64,000 bases of DNA, from NCBI GenBank assembly GCA_013151035.1, contig JAADJB010000023.1, forward strand, positions 50,156-114,155. The letters run 5' to 3'. Position numbers and translations under genes: made by a program. The notes under the pieces are model-generated. The model saw only the letters and a program-made list of their open reading frames with translations, was not told the DNA's origin and searched no databases. How positions within the stretch are numbered: position 1 is the first letter of the stretch; every line of letters begins with the position of its first letter. This document shows, one piece after another, positions 1-9,787 of this stretch. The stretch comes from Gammaproteobacteria bacterium. GTDB taxonomy: Bacteria > Pseudomonadota > Gammaproteobacteria > JAADJB01.

Positions 1-2076
1 AATCAAATGGGTAAGTACATCTGTCCGCATAACATCCACGACATCAGAGACATCATCAGCTGCCATTAACTCATTACGGCGGGTATAGACCACTCGACGC
101 TGATCATTCGCGACATCATCAAACTCCAACAGACTTTTACGGATACCAAAATTCTGTGCCTCAACCTTACGTTGTGCATTCTCAATGGCCTTGGTGACCC
201 ATGGATGTTCAATAGCCTCACCCTCTTCCATGCCCAGTTTCTGCATTAACCCGGACATCCTGTCAGAGGCAAAGATGCGCATTAAATTATCGTTTAAGGA
301 AAGATAAAAGCGACTGGATCCAACGTCACCCTGTCGACCTGAACGCCCTCTTAACTGATTATCAACCCGTCTTGATTCATGGCGCTCGGTACCGATAATA
401 TGCAACCCGCCTTTTTCCAGCACCAGATTATGCCGTTGCTGCCAGGCATCCCTTATGGCACTTTCCTGTTCAGCAGATATTTCACCAGCACCCTTCAGCT
501 CCTCATCCAGGCTACCACCCAACACGATATCCGTACCTCGACCAGCCATATTGGTCGCAATGGTTATCGCACCAGGCGCACCGGCCTGGGCAACAATATG
601 CGCCTCTCTTTCATGTTGTTTGGCATTCAACACCTCATGTTTAACGCCATCTTTCTGCAACAAACCGGAGAGTAACTCTGATGTTTCAATAGATGCTGTA
701 CCAACCAGCACAGGCTGCCCCCGCTGCTGACAATCCTTAACATCATCCTTGATCGCCTGGAACTTTTCCTCGGTCGTCAGGTATACCAGATCCCCGTGGT
801 CAGTACGATTCATACCCTGATGAGTAGGAATCACCAACACTTCTAGACCATAGATTTGTTGAAACTCATAGGCTTCAGTATCAGCCGTACCGGTCATACC
901 TGATAATTTTTTATACAGGCGGAAATAATTCTGGAAGGTGATTGAAGCCAGCGTTTGGTTTTCACTCTGGATCTGCAAACCTTCTTTAGCCTCAAGTGCT
1001 TGATGCAGCCCCTCTGACCAGCGTCGACCCGGCATCGTGCGCCCAGTAAACTCATCAACAATCACAATTTGCTGATCCTGAACAATATAATCTACATCTT
1101 TATGAAATAACACATGGGCACGCAGAGAGGCCATCACATGATGCATTAAACCCAGATTAGTCGCATCGTACAGACTTTCACCTTCACCAAGAAGTCCTTC
1201 ATCCATCAACAAATCTTCTACATGTTGATGACCATCTTCACTGAGATGAATCTGCTTATGTTCTTCATCGACGTTATAATCTCCGGCTCCATATTCATCT
1301 TCTCCCTCCGCTTTTTCTTCTCGCTTTTCCTGTCGAGTCAACGCAGGAACCAACTGATTAACCTGCGTATACAAATCACCCGCATCATCGGCCGGCCCGG
1401 AGATAACCAGTGGCGTGCGCGCCTCATCAATCAGGATGGAATCAACCTCATCAACAACAGCAAAGTGCAAATCTCTTTGCATCTTGTCTTCCAGTCGAAA
1501 GGCCATATTGTCACGCAGATAATCAAAACCAAATTCATTATTGGTGCCATAGACAATATCACAGGCATAGGCCGCCTGTTTCTCAGTAGCATCCTGACCC
1601 GCAACAATAACGCCCGTTTTCAGCCCAAGGAAATCGTATAAACGCCCCATCCACTCGGCATCACGACTCGCCAAATAATCATTAACGGTAACCACATGAA
1701 CACCATGCCCCGGCAAGGCATTCAAATAAACAGCCAATGTCGCCACCAGGGTCTTGCCTTCTCCCGTCTTCATCTCGGCTATCTTGCCTTGATGCAGGGC
1801 CATACCACCAATCAGCTGCACATCAAAATGACGCATATCCAACACGCGCTTACTGGCCTCACGCACAACAGCAAAGACCTCTGGTAGAAGTATATCCAAC
1901 TCTTCCCCTGATTCCAGACGAGAACGAAAATCATCCGTTTTCCCCTTTAATGCCTCGTCACTTAAAGCAGCAATGCCTTCTTCCAACGCATTAATCTTAT
2001 CGACCGTCAGCATCATCTTTTTAATCAGACGATCATTACGACTACCAAATATCTTTTTTATTAATTTACCAAGCAT
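1..2076 (-). CDS. secA: SecA preprotein translocase ATPase (3' part outside window)
   Basis: ATPase motor that drives unfolded preproteins through the SecYEG channel at the inner membrane. The visible 692 codons begin [14 protein letters not shown] and contain Walker A (MKTGEGKT, residues about 102-109), the DEVD box with the following ILIDEART, and the second helicase-like domain with [10 protein letters not shown] and [11 protein letters not shown]. The frame is open to base 1, so the roughly 200 C-terminal residues, including any zinc-binding tail, lie beyond the window. It follows the M23 peptidase gene by 42 bases on the same strand and closes the lpxC-dciA-M23-secA block known from pseudomonads. 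No secM-like gene is present upstream, unlike E. coli. Confidence 0.97.
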   Translation of the reverse strand, partial: MLGKLIKKIFGSRNDRLIKKMMLTVDKINALEEGIAALSDEALKGKTDDFRSRLESGEELDILLPEVFAVVREASKRVLDMRHFDVQLIGGMALHQGKIAEMKTGEGKTLVATLAVYLNALPGHGVHVVTVNDYLASRDAEWMGRLYDFLGLKTGVIVAGQDATEKQAAYACDIVYGTNNEFGFDYLRDNMAFRLEDKMQRDLHFAVVDEVDSILIDEARTPLVISGPADDAGDLYTQVNQLVPALTRQEKREEKAEGEDEYGAGDYNVDEEHKQIHLSEDGHQHVEDLLMDEGLLGEGESLYDATNLGLMHHVMASLRAHVLFHKDVDYIVQDQQIVIVDEFTGRTMPGRRWSEGLHQALEAKEGLQIQSENQTLASITFQNYFRLYKKLSGMTGTADTEAYEFQQIYGLEVLVIPTHQGMNRTDHGDLVYLTTEEKFQAIKDDVKDCQQRGQPVLVGTASIETSELLSGLLQKDGVKHEVLNAKQHEREAHIVAQAGAPGAITIATNMAGRGTDIVLGGSLDEELKGAGEISAEQESAIRDAWQQRHNLVLEKGGLHIIGTERHESRRVDNQLRGRSGRQGDVGSSRFYLSLNDNLMRIFASDRMSGLMQKLGMEEGEAIEHPWVTKAIENAQRKVEAQNFGIRKSLLEFDDVANDQRRVVYTRRNELMAADDVSDVVDVMRTDVLTHLI

Positions 2077-2118
2077 GAATAATACCGAATAATTGTGATT
2101 ATAACTGCAAGCCTGCCA

Positions 2119-3051
2119 CTACCCGCGCGCACTATTAACATAACGCACAGGATCGACTGTCTTGCCATTCTTTAACACTTCAAAATGAACATGGGGCCCG
2201 GTCGAACGACCACTTGACCCCATCAATGCCACACACTGACCTTTCTTGACTGTATCACCAATAACGACCAAATTCTTTTGATTATGAGCGTAACGTGTTA
2301 CATAGCCATTACCATGATTCACCTCAACCATATTACCGTAACCTGAACGTTGACCAGACCAGGTCACCACACCAGCCGCTACCGTAATAATATCACTCCC
2401 CATCTTACCCGCGTAATCAACGCCCTTGTGTATTGCCTGACGACCACTGAAAGGATCGGTGCGTTGACCAAAACGAGAAGATAACCAGCCTTTATTAATC
2501 GGCCTACCGCTAGGCATCCCCTGATCCACTAAATTCTGGTTAAGAATCATTGCCTCTAGCACCAATAACTGCTGTTGACGATCATCCATCTGTAGCGATA
2601 ACTCACGCATGGTGACAATAAAATCCTCAATTGATATGGCCTGCAGATATTCAGCGGTATTAGCACCACCCACTGCGGGCATCTCGGCAAAATTAAATTC
2701 CCCATAATCCAGCTGGGCAATCTCAGTGAGATGCTGACCAAAGGCATTCATTCTCACCATCTGTGCCTGTATTTGCCCCAGACGTAATGCCAATGCATCC
2801 AGATTAATCTGTGAAACATGCTCCATCTGCGCCAATTCCTGTTGCTGCGCATTGAGCAAGGACTGCCAGTCATTAACCGTAATAAGAGGCTGTTCCTCAG
2901 CGACGCGCTGCCCCAGATAATAACCAGAGACAAATAATAGCGTGAATACCAAAGCAATAAGACTAACCATTAACAGGAAGGGGCGTGATTCAGAAAGATT
3001 GATACTTCCAGGTCTTCCCTTAACCTTGCTAAAGAGTATGATATCGATCAT
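2119..3051 (-). CDS. M23 family metallopeptidase, membrane-anchored
   Basis: A 310-residue protein with a short cytoplasmic N-terminus, one membrane segment at about residues 27-48, a coiled-coil-like stretch rich in Gln and Leu (about 60-170), and a C-terminal LytM/M23 domain. The domain has the zinc-site motifs HKGVDYAG and HVHFEV, so both metal-binding halves are kept and it is probably a cell-wall endopeptidase facing the periplasm. This type of gene lies between lpxC and secA in many gammaproteobacteria. It is divergent from dciA, with 120 bases between them. The exact bond cut, or whether it acts as an amidase activator, cannot be told from sequence. Confidence 0.88.
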   Translation of the reverse strand: MIDIILFSKVKGRPGSINLSESRPFLLMVSLIALVFTLLFVSGYYLGQRVAEEQPLITVNDWQSLLNAQQQELAQMEHVSQINLDALALRLGQIQAQMVRMNAFGQHLTEIAQLDYGEFNFAEMPAVGGANTAEYLQAISIEDFIVTMRELSLQMDDRQQQLLVLEAMILNQNLVDQGMPSGRPINKGWLSSRFGQRTDPFSGRQAIHKGVDYAGKMGSDIITVAAGVVTWSGQRSGYGNMVEVNHGNGYVTRYAHNQKNLVVIGDTVKKGQCVALMGSSGRSTGPHVHFEVLKNGKTVDPVRYVNSARG

Positions 3052-3171
3052 AGACTGGTTTAATACTCAAATCAGGCGACAGTTAACGACGACGCATTCG
3101 TAGCGAAATTATATTAGAAATCAAGCAACTTATCTCTAAAATTCTGCAAAAAAGACGATAAAACAACCACT

Positions 3172-3624
3172 ATGCCCAGTAAACACCCTATTCGTATCCA
3201 GCAACTCATTAAAAATGGGCGTTATCCCCAACTCAAACAATTACAACGACAGATAAAACAGTCAGACAATCTCACTGATCTACTGCATGAAATCATCCCG
3301 TTTGCCATGCATCAACATTGTCAGGCAGGCATACTGCACGATAAATTACTGGTTATCATCACCAACTCCGCAGCATGGGCAACACGCTTACGCTACCTGA
3401 CACCACAGATTATCCAGCACATGAAAAAGCGTTATCGTGCACCGATCAACAAGATTCAGGTAAAAATCCGTCCACAAGCCAAAGAACCCCAAAAACCAAC
3501 CCGACAGGCCACAACCCTATCAAAGGAAAACGCTGAATTACTGAAAAAAACCGCAAATTCTATTCAAGACCCGGAACTCGCTGAGGCATTATTAAAACTA
3601 TCACGCCTCTCCCCTCATTCCTGA
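3172..3624 (+). CDS. dciA: DciA-like (DUF721) protein, probable helicase loader
   Basis: 150 residues. The N-terminal 90 residues match the DUF721/DciA fold (LHEIIPFAMHQHCQAGILHDKLLVIITNS...WATRLRYLTPQI), followed by a basic, probably disordered tail. DciA is the replicative-helicase (DnaB) loader or operator of bacteria that lack DnaC. In Pseudomonas aeruginosa the gene also sits between lpxC and the M23-secA pair, which supports the name. It is the only rightward gene in the first 26 kb. It converges on lpxC with only 14 bases between the stop codons, and no clear terminator hairpin is visible in that gap. Confidence 0.8.
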   Translation: MPSKHPIRIQQLIKNGRYPQLKQLQRQIKQSDNLTDLLHEIIPFAMHQHCQAGILHDKLLVIITNSAAWATRLRYLTPQIIQHMKKRYRAPINKIQVKIRPQAKEPQKPTRQATTLSKENAELLKKTANSIQDPELAEALLKLSRLSPHS

Positions 3625-3638
3625 CAGACATTAACCCT

Positions 3639-4550
3639 CTACATCGCTGCGACCGGTTGAACAAACGAGATCGGTGCCAATTCATCATCTTCAAAGGTCA
3701 CTGATTCCCAGGCATCCTGCTGACACAACAAGGCATTCAATAACTTGTTATTCAGTGTATGACCCGATTTATAACCATGAAATGAACCAATCAGACTATG
3801 GCCCAGCAAATAAAGATCGCCAATTGCATCCAAAATCTTGTGTTTCACAAACTCATCACTATAACGCAAGCCATCCTCATTCAGGATACGGTAGTCATCA
3901 AGCACGACGGCATTATCCAGACTCCCACCCAAGGCCAACTTGCGTTCGCGTAACTGTTCAATATCATTCATAAAACCAAAGGTGCGAGCACGACTCACTT
4001 CACGTACAAAGGAGGTCGTCGAAAAATCAACTTCAGCACACTGCCCACGTCCCTTGAAAACAGGGTGATCGAAATCAATCGTAAAGCCGACCTTAAAACC
4101 TTCAAAGGGTCTGAAACAGGCCCATTTGTCGCCATCACTCACTTTGATCTCTTGCTTGATACGGATAAAACGTTTCGCTGCCTTTTGTTCCTCGATTCCA
4201 GCTGACTGTATCAGAAAGACAAAGGGCCCGGCACTGCCATCCATAATAGGCACCTCAGGGGCACTTAGATCAATATAGGCATTATCAATACCCAGCCCGG
4301 CACAGGCGGATAACAGATGTTCAACGGTAGAAATTTGTACATCACCATTCACAATAGCTGTCGACAGACGTGTATCACCCACGTTTTCGGTCCGCGCCCG
4401 AATCTCCACTGGTTCATCCAGATCCGTGCGGCGAAAGACAATCCCTGTATCAACCGCCGCTGGACGCAGTGTCATATATATCTTCTCACCCGTGTGTAAA
4501 CCCACACCGGTAGCGCGAATAATGTTCTTCAGGGTACGCTGACAAATCAT
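3639..4550 (-). CDS. lpxC: UDP-3-O-acyl-N-acetylglucosamine deacetylase
   Basis: Cytoplasmic zinc enzyme that performs the first committed step of lipid A synthesis, removing acetate from UDP-3-O-acyl-GlcNAc. The start is placed at [21 protein letters not shown], giving 303 residues, close to the usual 303-305. An upstream in-frame ATG at 4589 would add 13 unrelated residues. Zinc and catalytic motifs are visible: the [20 protein letters not shown] segment with its first His ligand, and [14 protein letters not shown] with the second His and an Asp. The gene is last in the dcw cluster, 168 bases after ftsZ. That gap carries a REP-like hairpin. Confidence 0.97.
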   Translation of the reverse strand: MICQRTLKNIIRATGVGLHTGEKIYMTLRPAAVDTGIVFRRTDLDEPVEIRARTENVGDTRLSTAIVNGDVQISTVEHLLSACAGLGIDNAYIDLSAPEVPIMDGSAGPFVFLIQSAGIEEQKAAKRFIRIKQEIKVSDGDKWACFRPFEGFKVGFTIDFDHPVFKGRGQCAEVDFSTTSFVREVSRARTFGFMNDIEQLRERKLALGGSLDNAVVLDDYRILNEDGLRYSDEFVKHKILDAIGDLYLLGHSLIGSFHGYKSGHTLNNKLLNALLCQQDAWESVTFEDDELAPISFVQPVAAM

Positions 4551-4647
4551 ACTATGGGTAATCTCTTTGTAAAACCATCTGGAAATCATTGGCTAAAGCC
4601 AAACAATGGCGCGAATTCTACCATTAATCAGGGTAAGAAGCGACCCT

Positions 4648-4682
4648 GTTGGGTTACGCGATAAATCGCTAACCCAACCTAC
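4648..4682 (-). repeat. REP-like palindrome with GTAG head, second sequence family
   Basis: On the minus strand this reads GTAG followed by GTTGGGTTAGCGA, a short loop, then TCGCGTAACCCAAC, a strong imperfect hairpin. The 5' GTAG tetranucleotide is typical of REP sequences, but the stem differs from the main REP family of this window. It lies between ftsZ and lpxC and could set the relative amount of lpxC message. Confidence 0.6.
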
Positions 4683-4718
4683 ACAACCAACCATCAACCC
4701 AACAAAACCCTGTTAAAC

Positions 4719-5864
4719 TTAATCTGCCTGACGGCGCAAAAAGGCAGGAACATCCAGATAATCAAAATCTTCCTTCTTCATCACTCGAGGTTCTTCCATT
4801 TTGGTCGGATTTTTACGAATCATAGTAGGGATATCGTAATCCGTTGCAGCATCCACTGCTGCTGGTTTAACCATCGCAATAACCGGCGCTTCTTCCTGTT
4901 GCTTCTGCACATCCCCACCCAGCCCCGTTGCCACAACGGTCACACGAACCTCATCCCCCAGTTCAGGATCAATGGCGGTACCAATCACAATGTTTGCATT
5001 AGGAGAGGCAAAGCTCTTAATGGTATCACCCACTGTAGAAAATTCACGCAGCCCTAGATTCGACGCGGTCACATTAACCAGGATGCCACGCGCACCCGTC
5101 AGATTTACATTCTCCAGTAGCGGACTGGCCACCGCCGCCTCAGCAGCTTCTCTAGCACGATCAGCGCCTGTAGCCGAACCCGAACCCATCATAGCCATAC
5201 CCATCTCTGACATCACTGTGCGCACATCAGCAAAATCGACATTCATTTCACCTGGACGGGTAATTAAATCAGCAATACCTTGCACGGCACCCAACAAGAC
5301 ATCATTAGCCTCACCAAATGCTTCCATTAAACCGACATCCTCCGGCAACACATCCAGCAGATTTTCATTCGGTATCGTGATCAGCGAATCCACATGCTGA
5401 CTCAGCTCAGCAATACCTGCCTCAGCCACCTTCATCCGTTTATCACCCTCAAAACCAAAGGGTTTGGTCACAACAGCAACCGTCAGGATACCAAGCTCTT
5501 TTGCCACCTGGGCAACAACAGGTGCAGCACCCGTCCCGGTACCACCACCCATGCCGGCAGTAATAAACAACATATCAGCACCACGGATCACCTCTTCCAG
5601 ACGATCTCTGTCTTCCATTGCCGCCTTACGACCAACCTCTGGATCAGCACCCGCACCAAGCCCCTTGGTAATATCCGTCCCTAATTGCAAACAAACACCA
5701 TCACTAATATCCATCATTGCCTGTGCATCAGTATTCGCACAAACAAACTCTACGGCCTCCACATTAGCATTAACCATGTGTTGAACAGCATTACCGCCAC
5801 CACCACCAACACCGATCACCTTAATCACTGCACCCTGACTATAACTATCGACTAACTCGTACAT
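4719..5864 (-). CDS. ftsZ: Cell division protein FtsZ
   Basis: Tubulin-like GTPase that polymerises into the division ring. 381 residues from MYELVDSYSQGAVIKVIGVGGGGGNA. This start is preferred over the upstream ATG at 5888 because GGAGGGG lies 6-8 bases before it. The GTP-binding loop GGGTGTGAAPVVA is intact. The extreme C-terminus DYLDVPAFLRRQAD is the conserved peptide that binds FtsA and ZipA. The gene follows ftsA by 39 bases, as usual in the dcw cluster. Confidence 0.98.
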   Translation of the reverse strand: MYELVDSYSQGAVIKVIGVGGGGGNAVQHMVNANVEAVEFVCANTDAQAMMDISDGVCLQLGTDITKGLGAGADPEVGRKAAMEDRDRLEEVIRGADMLFITAGMGGGTGTGAAPVVAQVAKELGILTVAVVTKPFGFEGDKRMKVAEAGIAELSQHVDSLITIPNENLLDVLPEDVGLMEAFGEANDVLLGAVQGIADLITRPGEMNVDFADVRTVMSEMGMAMMGSGSATGADRAREAAEAAVASPLLENVNLTGARGILVNVTASNLGLREFSTVGDTIKSFASPNANIVIGTAIDPELGDEVRVTVVATGLGGDVQKQQEEAPVIAMVKPAAVDAATDYDIPTMIRKNPTKMEEPRVMKKEDFDYLDVPAFLRRQAD

Positions 5865-5903
5865 AACAACCCCTCCAGGCATTATCAAACAACCGTATTC
5901 AAA

Positions 5904-7139
5904 TTAAAAATTACCCTGAAACCAACTCTTCATTCTCTCCAGAACCCCCTTGATTCCGGTACCAAAACCACCCCCCACCGGAGGTTTATTACAATGTTCC
6001 AATCCGTACTTCAATAAACCAACACCCGTTGCATAAATCGGGTTACGCACCACCTCAACCAGCCCACTAACATCCTGCGGCACACCAAGACGTACTGGCA
6101 TATGAAATATCTCTTCTGCCAGATCAATCAAACCCTCAATCTTCGAACTACCCCCGGTCAGCACGATACCGGCAGCCACCAAATCCTCAAAACCACTACG
6201 CCTCAATTCAGACTGAATCAATATCATCAATTCTTCATAGCGTGGCCCCACCACCTCAACCAGGGTTTGGCGAGCCAGCCGACGCGCAGGCCTGTCACCC
6301 ACACCGGGCACTTCAATCGTTTCATCGCCTCCGGCCAACTGCGATAACACACAGGAATATTTAATCTTGATCTCTTCCGCAAACTGCGTTGGTGTCCTCA
6401 ATGCCACAGCAATATCATTCGTCACCTGATCACCCGCCACCGGAATAACAGCGGTATGACGAATAGACCCTCCTGTGAACACAGCAATATCAGTCGTACC
6501 ACCACCGATGTCCACCAGACACACACCGAGATCTTTTTCATCCTCGGTTAATACTGAATAACTGGAGGCCAACTGTTCTAGAATGATGTCATCAACCTCC
6601 AGACCACAACGACGCACACATTTAATAATATTCTGGGCGGCACTCACGGCACCAGTCACCAGGTGTACCTTTGCTTCCATACGTACACCCGACATACCAA
6701 TGGGCTCACGAATACCTTCCTGACGATCAATAATATATTCCTGCGGCAAGATATGAAGAACACGTTGGTCAGCGGGGATAGCAACGGCACGCGCAGCATC
6801 AATGACACGCTCAACATCACCCTGCATCACCTCTTTATCGCGTATCGCGACAATGCCGTGTGAATTCAAACTACGAATATGGCTACCGGCAATCCCGGCA
6901 TAAACCGAATTAATCTGACACCCCGCCATCAATTCAGCCTCCTCAACAGCGCGCTGAATAGACTTCACGGTCGATTCAATATTAATCACCACACCTTTCT
7001 TCAAACCCTGTGACTTGTGTGAACCAATACCAATAATTTCAACATCACCATCAACAGTAATCTCACCGACAATTGCTACAATCTTGGAGGTGCCAATATC
7101 GAGACCAACAATCATGTCTTTCTCAGTCTTTTTTGACAT
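5904..7139 (-). CDS. ftsA: Cell division protein FtsA
   Basis: Actin-like ATPase that tethers FtsZ filaments to the membrane. 411 residues starting MSKKTEKDMIVGLDIGTSKIVAIVGE (phosphate-1 motif), with LVDIGGGTTDIAVF (phosphate-2), VLTGGSSKIEGL (adenosine motif) and a C-terminal amphipathic segment ending RMKSWFQGNF that should act as the membrane-targeting helix. Its start codon abuts the ftsQ stop with no gap, which suggests translational coupling. Confidence 0.98.
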   Translation of the reverse strand: MSKKTEKDMIVGLDIGTSKIVAIVGEITVDGDVEIIGIGSHKSQGLKKGVVINIESTVKSIQRAVEEAELMAGCQINSVYAGIAGSHIRSLNSHGIVAIRDKEVMQGDVERVIDAARAVAIPADQRVLHILPQEYIIDRQEGIREPIGMSGVRMEAKVHLVTGAVSAAQNIIKCVRRCGLEVDDIILEQLASSYSVLTEDEKDLGVCLVDIGGGTTDIAVFTGGSIRHTAVIPVAGDQVTNDIAVALRTPTQFAEEIKIKYSCVLSQLAGGDETIEVPGVGDRPARRLARQTLVEVVGPRYEELMILIQSELRRSGFEDLVAAGIVLTGGSSKIEGLIDLAEEIFHMPVRLGVPQDVSGLVEVVRNPIYATGVGLLKYGLEHCNKPPVGGGFGTGIKGVLERMKSWFQGNF

Positions 7140-7934
7140 TTATAATCTCTCCTGCTGACGACCATTAGCCGCCTGTAAACTCCGATTATCCCAACGTACA
7201 GAAAAACCATTGCTATAACGCATATCCACAACATGCCGGCCATATCGTTGCCCGGAAAACACCTGGGGGTACACTTCTACAAAACGCAACAACTGTTGAT
7301 AAACATCCTTACGCCCCAACCTTAATTCAACACCACTATCCATCCACAAATCCCAGGCACGACGTTTATCCAATACCAAACTCACAATCTTCCGGTCCAT
7401 ACCAGCAATTATTTTTTGCATAGCCTGATACTGCTTCAACACCAGTTTCAATTGCCCATCCGGCCCCTCCAGCACAGGCAAGTTATCCGGTAATAATCCT
7501 TGAGGATAAAACAACACACCTTGATCACTGACCAGACCATCGGCACCCCAGCGCGCCAGGGCATGATGTTCCTGCACCTGAATCAACAGGCTATCAGGCC
7601 AGATACGTCGCACCGATACACGAGCAACCCAGGGCAACGCCTCAATCCGTTCTTTCAAGGAATCAACATCCACCGAAAAGAAGCTATCACCCAGATGAGG
7701 ACGCACAACCGCATCAATATCCGTTGTATCCAGCCATAAAAAATCACCTGCCACTTGCACATCCTGCAACGGCAACAATTCAGGATCATGCAAGGCAATC
7801 CAGCCCCAGACAAAAACCCCGCCAACCATCGACACTAGTAATGACCAGGATAAATAGCGCAATGACAGCGGCATAACAAAACCGCTCTTCCCACTGTTTC
7901 TTTTTGCCTGACCCTGCTTCTTTTTTTTAGCCAT
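7140..7934 (-). CDS. ftsQ: Cell division protein FtsQ
   Basis: Bitopic membrane protein of the divisome that joins the FtsB-FtsL complex. 264 residues: a very basic N-terminal tail (MAKKKKQGQAKRNSGKSG), one membrane segment at about residues 28-50, then the POTRA domain (LPLQDVQVAGDFLWLDTTDIDAVV) and the FtsQ/DivIB domain with MRYSNGFSVRW near the end. It sits between ddlB (2-base gap) and ftsA (0-base gap), the conserved order. Confidence 0.95.
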   Translation of the reverse strand: MAKKKKQGQAKRNSGKSGFVMPLSLRYLSWSLLVSMVGGVFVWGWIALHDPELLPLQDVQVAGDFLWLDTTDIDAVVRPHLGDSFFSVDVDSLKERIEALPWVARVSVRRIWPDSLLIQVQEHHALARWGADGLVSDQGVLFYPQGLLPDNLPVLEGPDGQLKLVLKQYQAMQKIIAGMDRKIVSLVLDKRRAWDLWMDSGVELRLGRKDVYQQLLRFVEVYPQVFSGQRYGRHVVDMRYSNGFSVRWDNRSLQAANGRQQERL

Positions 7935-7936
7935 GA

Positions 7937-8896
7937 TCAGTTCACCCTCTCTATCGCGTTATCCATAGCGCTCAATAAAATTTTCCACACCAGCTCATCA
8001 AACCCCATACCGGTCTGACATGCCGCCATCGGTACCAGACTATGATCGGTCAAGCCAGGCACGGTATTAACCTCGATCAACCAGGGCTGCGCCTGTTTAT
8101 CCAGCATAAAATCAACCCGCCCCCAACCCTCTGCACCAAGCACCTGAAAGGCCTGTCGGGCGATAACAACTAACAACTGCTCCTGTTGCGGCGGCAAACC
8201 ACAAGGACATTGATACTCAGTAGAGTCCGACAGATACTTGGCATCAAAATCATAAAACTCATGGGGTGTTAGCAAACGAATCAATGGCAGATTCTCACCC
8301 GCTAGAATCGCCAGAGTATATTCATCGCCTTCAACCCAGCACTCCAACAGGATTTCATGGTCATAACGAAACGCCAATAAACAAGCTGTCTCCAGTTCAT
8401 CTTTATCATTGACCTTGGTCATACCAATACTGGAACCTTCATGTGCCGGCTTGACGATGAGGGGTAGCCCCAGATTATCCACCAGGGCCGATGAATCAAT
8501 CTCATCACCTTGCTGTAAACGAACAAACTCCGGAGTTGGCAGGCCTTCCGCCATCCATACCTGTTTGCTACGGACTTTATCCATTGCCAGCGCTGAGGCC
8601 AGCACATGGCTACCGGTATAAGGGAGACCTAATGTCTCCAGCAAACCCTGTATAACGCCATCCTCACCACCACGCCCATGCAGGGCAATAAAGACCCGTG
8701 TAAACGCTTCACCCACCAGGGTCTGCACAAAACCCTGATCAGCACTATCAATAGCATGCGCATCCACCTTTAAACGCAACAACGCATCGAGCACCGCCTG
8801 CCCACTCTTTAATGAGATGTCACGCTCCGCTGAACGCCCACCCATCAACACGGCAACCTTACCAGCGCGATCAATATCCTGTGCCATCAACTGCAT
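7937..8896 (-). CDS. ddlB: D-alanine-D-alanine ligase
   Basis: ATP-grasp enzyme that joins two D-alanines for the peptidoglycan precursor. 319 residues with the N-terminal GKVAVLMGGRSAERDISLKSG, the central ALHGRGGEDGVIQGLLE, and the ATP-grasp segments LIVKPAHEGSSIGMTKV and LIEVNTVPGLTDHS. Two start codons are possible: 8896, or 8887, which overlaps the murB TGA as TGATG. The second would give tight coupling to murB and loses only MQL, so start usage is uncertain. The gene lies between murB and ftsQ. Confidence 0.96.
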   Translation of the reverse strand: MQLMAQDIDRAGKVAVLMGGRSAERDISLKSGQAVLDALLRLKVDAHAIDSADQGFVQTLVGEAFTRVFIALHGRGGEDGVIQGLLETLGLPYTGSHVLASALAMDKVRSKQVWMAEGLPTPEFVRLQQGDEIDSSALVDNLGLPLIVKPAHEGSSIGMTKVNDKDELETACLLAFRYDHEILLECWVEGDEYTLAILAGENLPLIRLLTPHEFYDFDAKYLSDSTEYQCPCGLPPQQEQLLVVIARQAFQVLGAEGWGRVDFMLDKQAQPWLIEVNTVPGLTDHSLVPMAACQTGMGFDELVWKILLSAMDNAIERVN

Positions 8897-9786
8897 GAAT
8901 CACCCACCACATGCACCTCGGGCATCAGGCATATACCATGCACCTGCTCAACCCTTTGCTGAATTTTGTGCATTAATAGCTCAATATCCAGCGCACTTGC
9001 ATTACCACAATTAATAATAAAATTAGCATGCTTCTCTGACACACAAGCACCACCAATACAAACTCCTTTCATCCCGGCACTATCAATCAATTGTGCCGCA
9101 TGGTGATGTTCCGGATTACGAAAGACCGAACCACAACTCGGTTGATTAGTCGGCTGACTACTGGAACGCTGCTCTAGCAATTTTTTGATTCGCATTGATG
9201 CCTGCTCGGCATCACCAGGAGTCAACAGTAGATCTACCGATACAAACCATTCCTGTGCTGGTCCTCGCACTGAACGGTAGGCCACCGCATATTCATCCGG
9301 TAAACGGGTATGCAGATTTCCGGCACGATCAATAGTCTCTACCGACTTCACTCTGTCCCAGGTTTCTCCACCAAAGGCACCCGCATTCATTGCCAGCGCA
9401 CCACCCATCGTGCCCGGTATACCCGCCAGAAATTCAAGCCCGGTCAACCCCTGCCGTGCGCCTTGTCTCGCCACTACCGCACAACTCGCACCGGCACCTG
9501 CGCGCAAGGTATTGTCAGCAACAAAACTCACCTCATTCATAACACCATAAACAGCAATCACGACACCCTGAAAACCACCATCACGAACCAATACATTACT
9601 ACCCAGCCCCAACCACATGACTGATTCATCTGACGGCAAGCCTTGTAAAAAAACAGCCAGATCCATCTGATCCTGTGGACGATAAAAACACCGTGCCGGC
9701 CCACCTACACGCCAACTGGTATGTGCTGACATGGGTTCATTCAGTAACAACTCACCCTGCAAATTTTTACTCTCCGCTACTATCAT
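8887..9786 (-). CDS. murB: UDP-N-acetylenolpyruvoylglucosamine reductase
   Basis: FAD enzyme that reduces the enolpyruvyl group to give UDP-MurNAc. 299 residues from MIVAESKNLQGELLLNEPMSAHTSWRVGGPA. The frame stays open upstream, but those codons overlap murC and give Cys/Arg-rich sequence unlike MurB. The chosen ATG is 1 base after the murC TGA. Motifs: LGLGSNVLVRDGGFQGVVI for FAD binding, LAGIPGTMGGALAMNAGA, and SCGSVFRNPEHHHAAQLIDSAG with the catalytic Ser. The C-terminal layout fits type I MurB. Unlike in E. coli, murB is inside the dcw cluster. Confidence 0.96.
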   Translation of the reverse strand: MIVAESKNLQGELLLNEPMSAHTSWRVGGPARCFYRPQDQMDLAVFLQGLPSDESVMWLGLGSNVLVRDGGFQGVVIAVYGVMNEVSFVADNTLRAGAGASCAVVARQGARQGLTGLEFLAGIPGTMGGALAMNAGAFGGETWDRVKSVETIDRAGNLHTRLPDEYAVAYRSVRGPAQEWFVSVDLLLTPGDAEQASMRIKKLLEQRSSSQPTNQPSCGSVFRNPEHHHAAQLIDSAGMKGVCIGGACVSEKHANFIINCGNASALDIELLMHKIQQRVEQVHGICLMPEVHVVGDSCS

Positions 9787-9787
9787 T

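Noticed and set aside
1222..1641. 139-codon frame antisense to secA
   Set aside because: It lies wholly inside a strongly conserved secA region on the other strand and has no ribosome site or family match.
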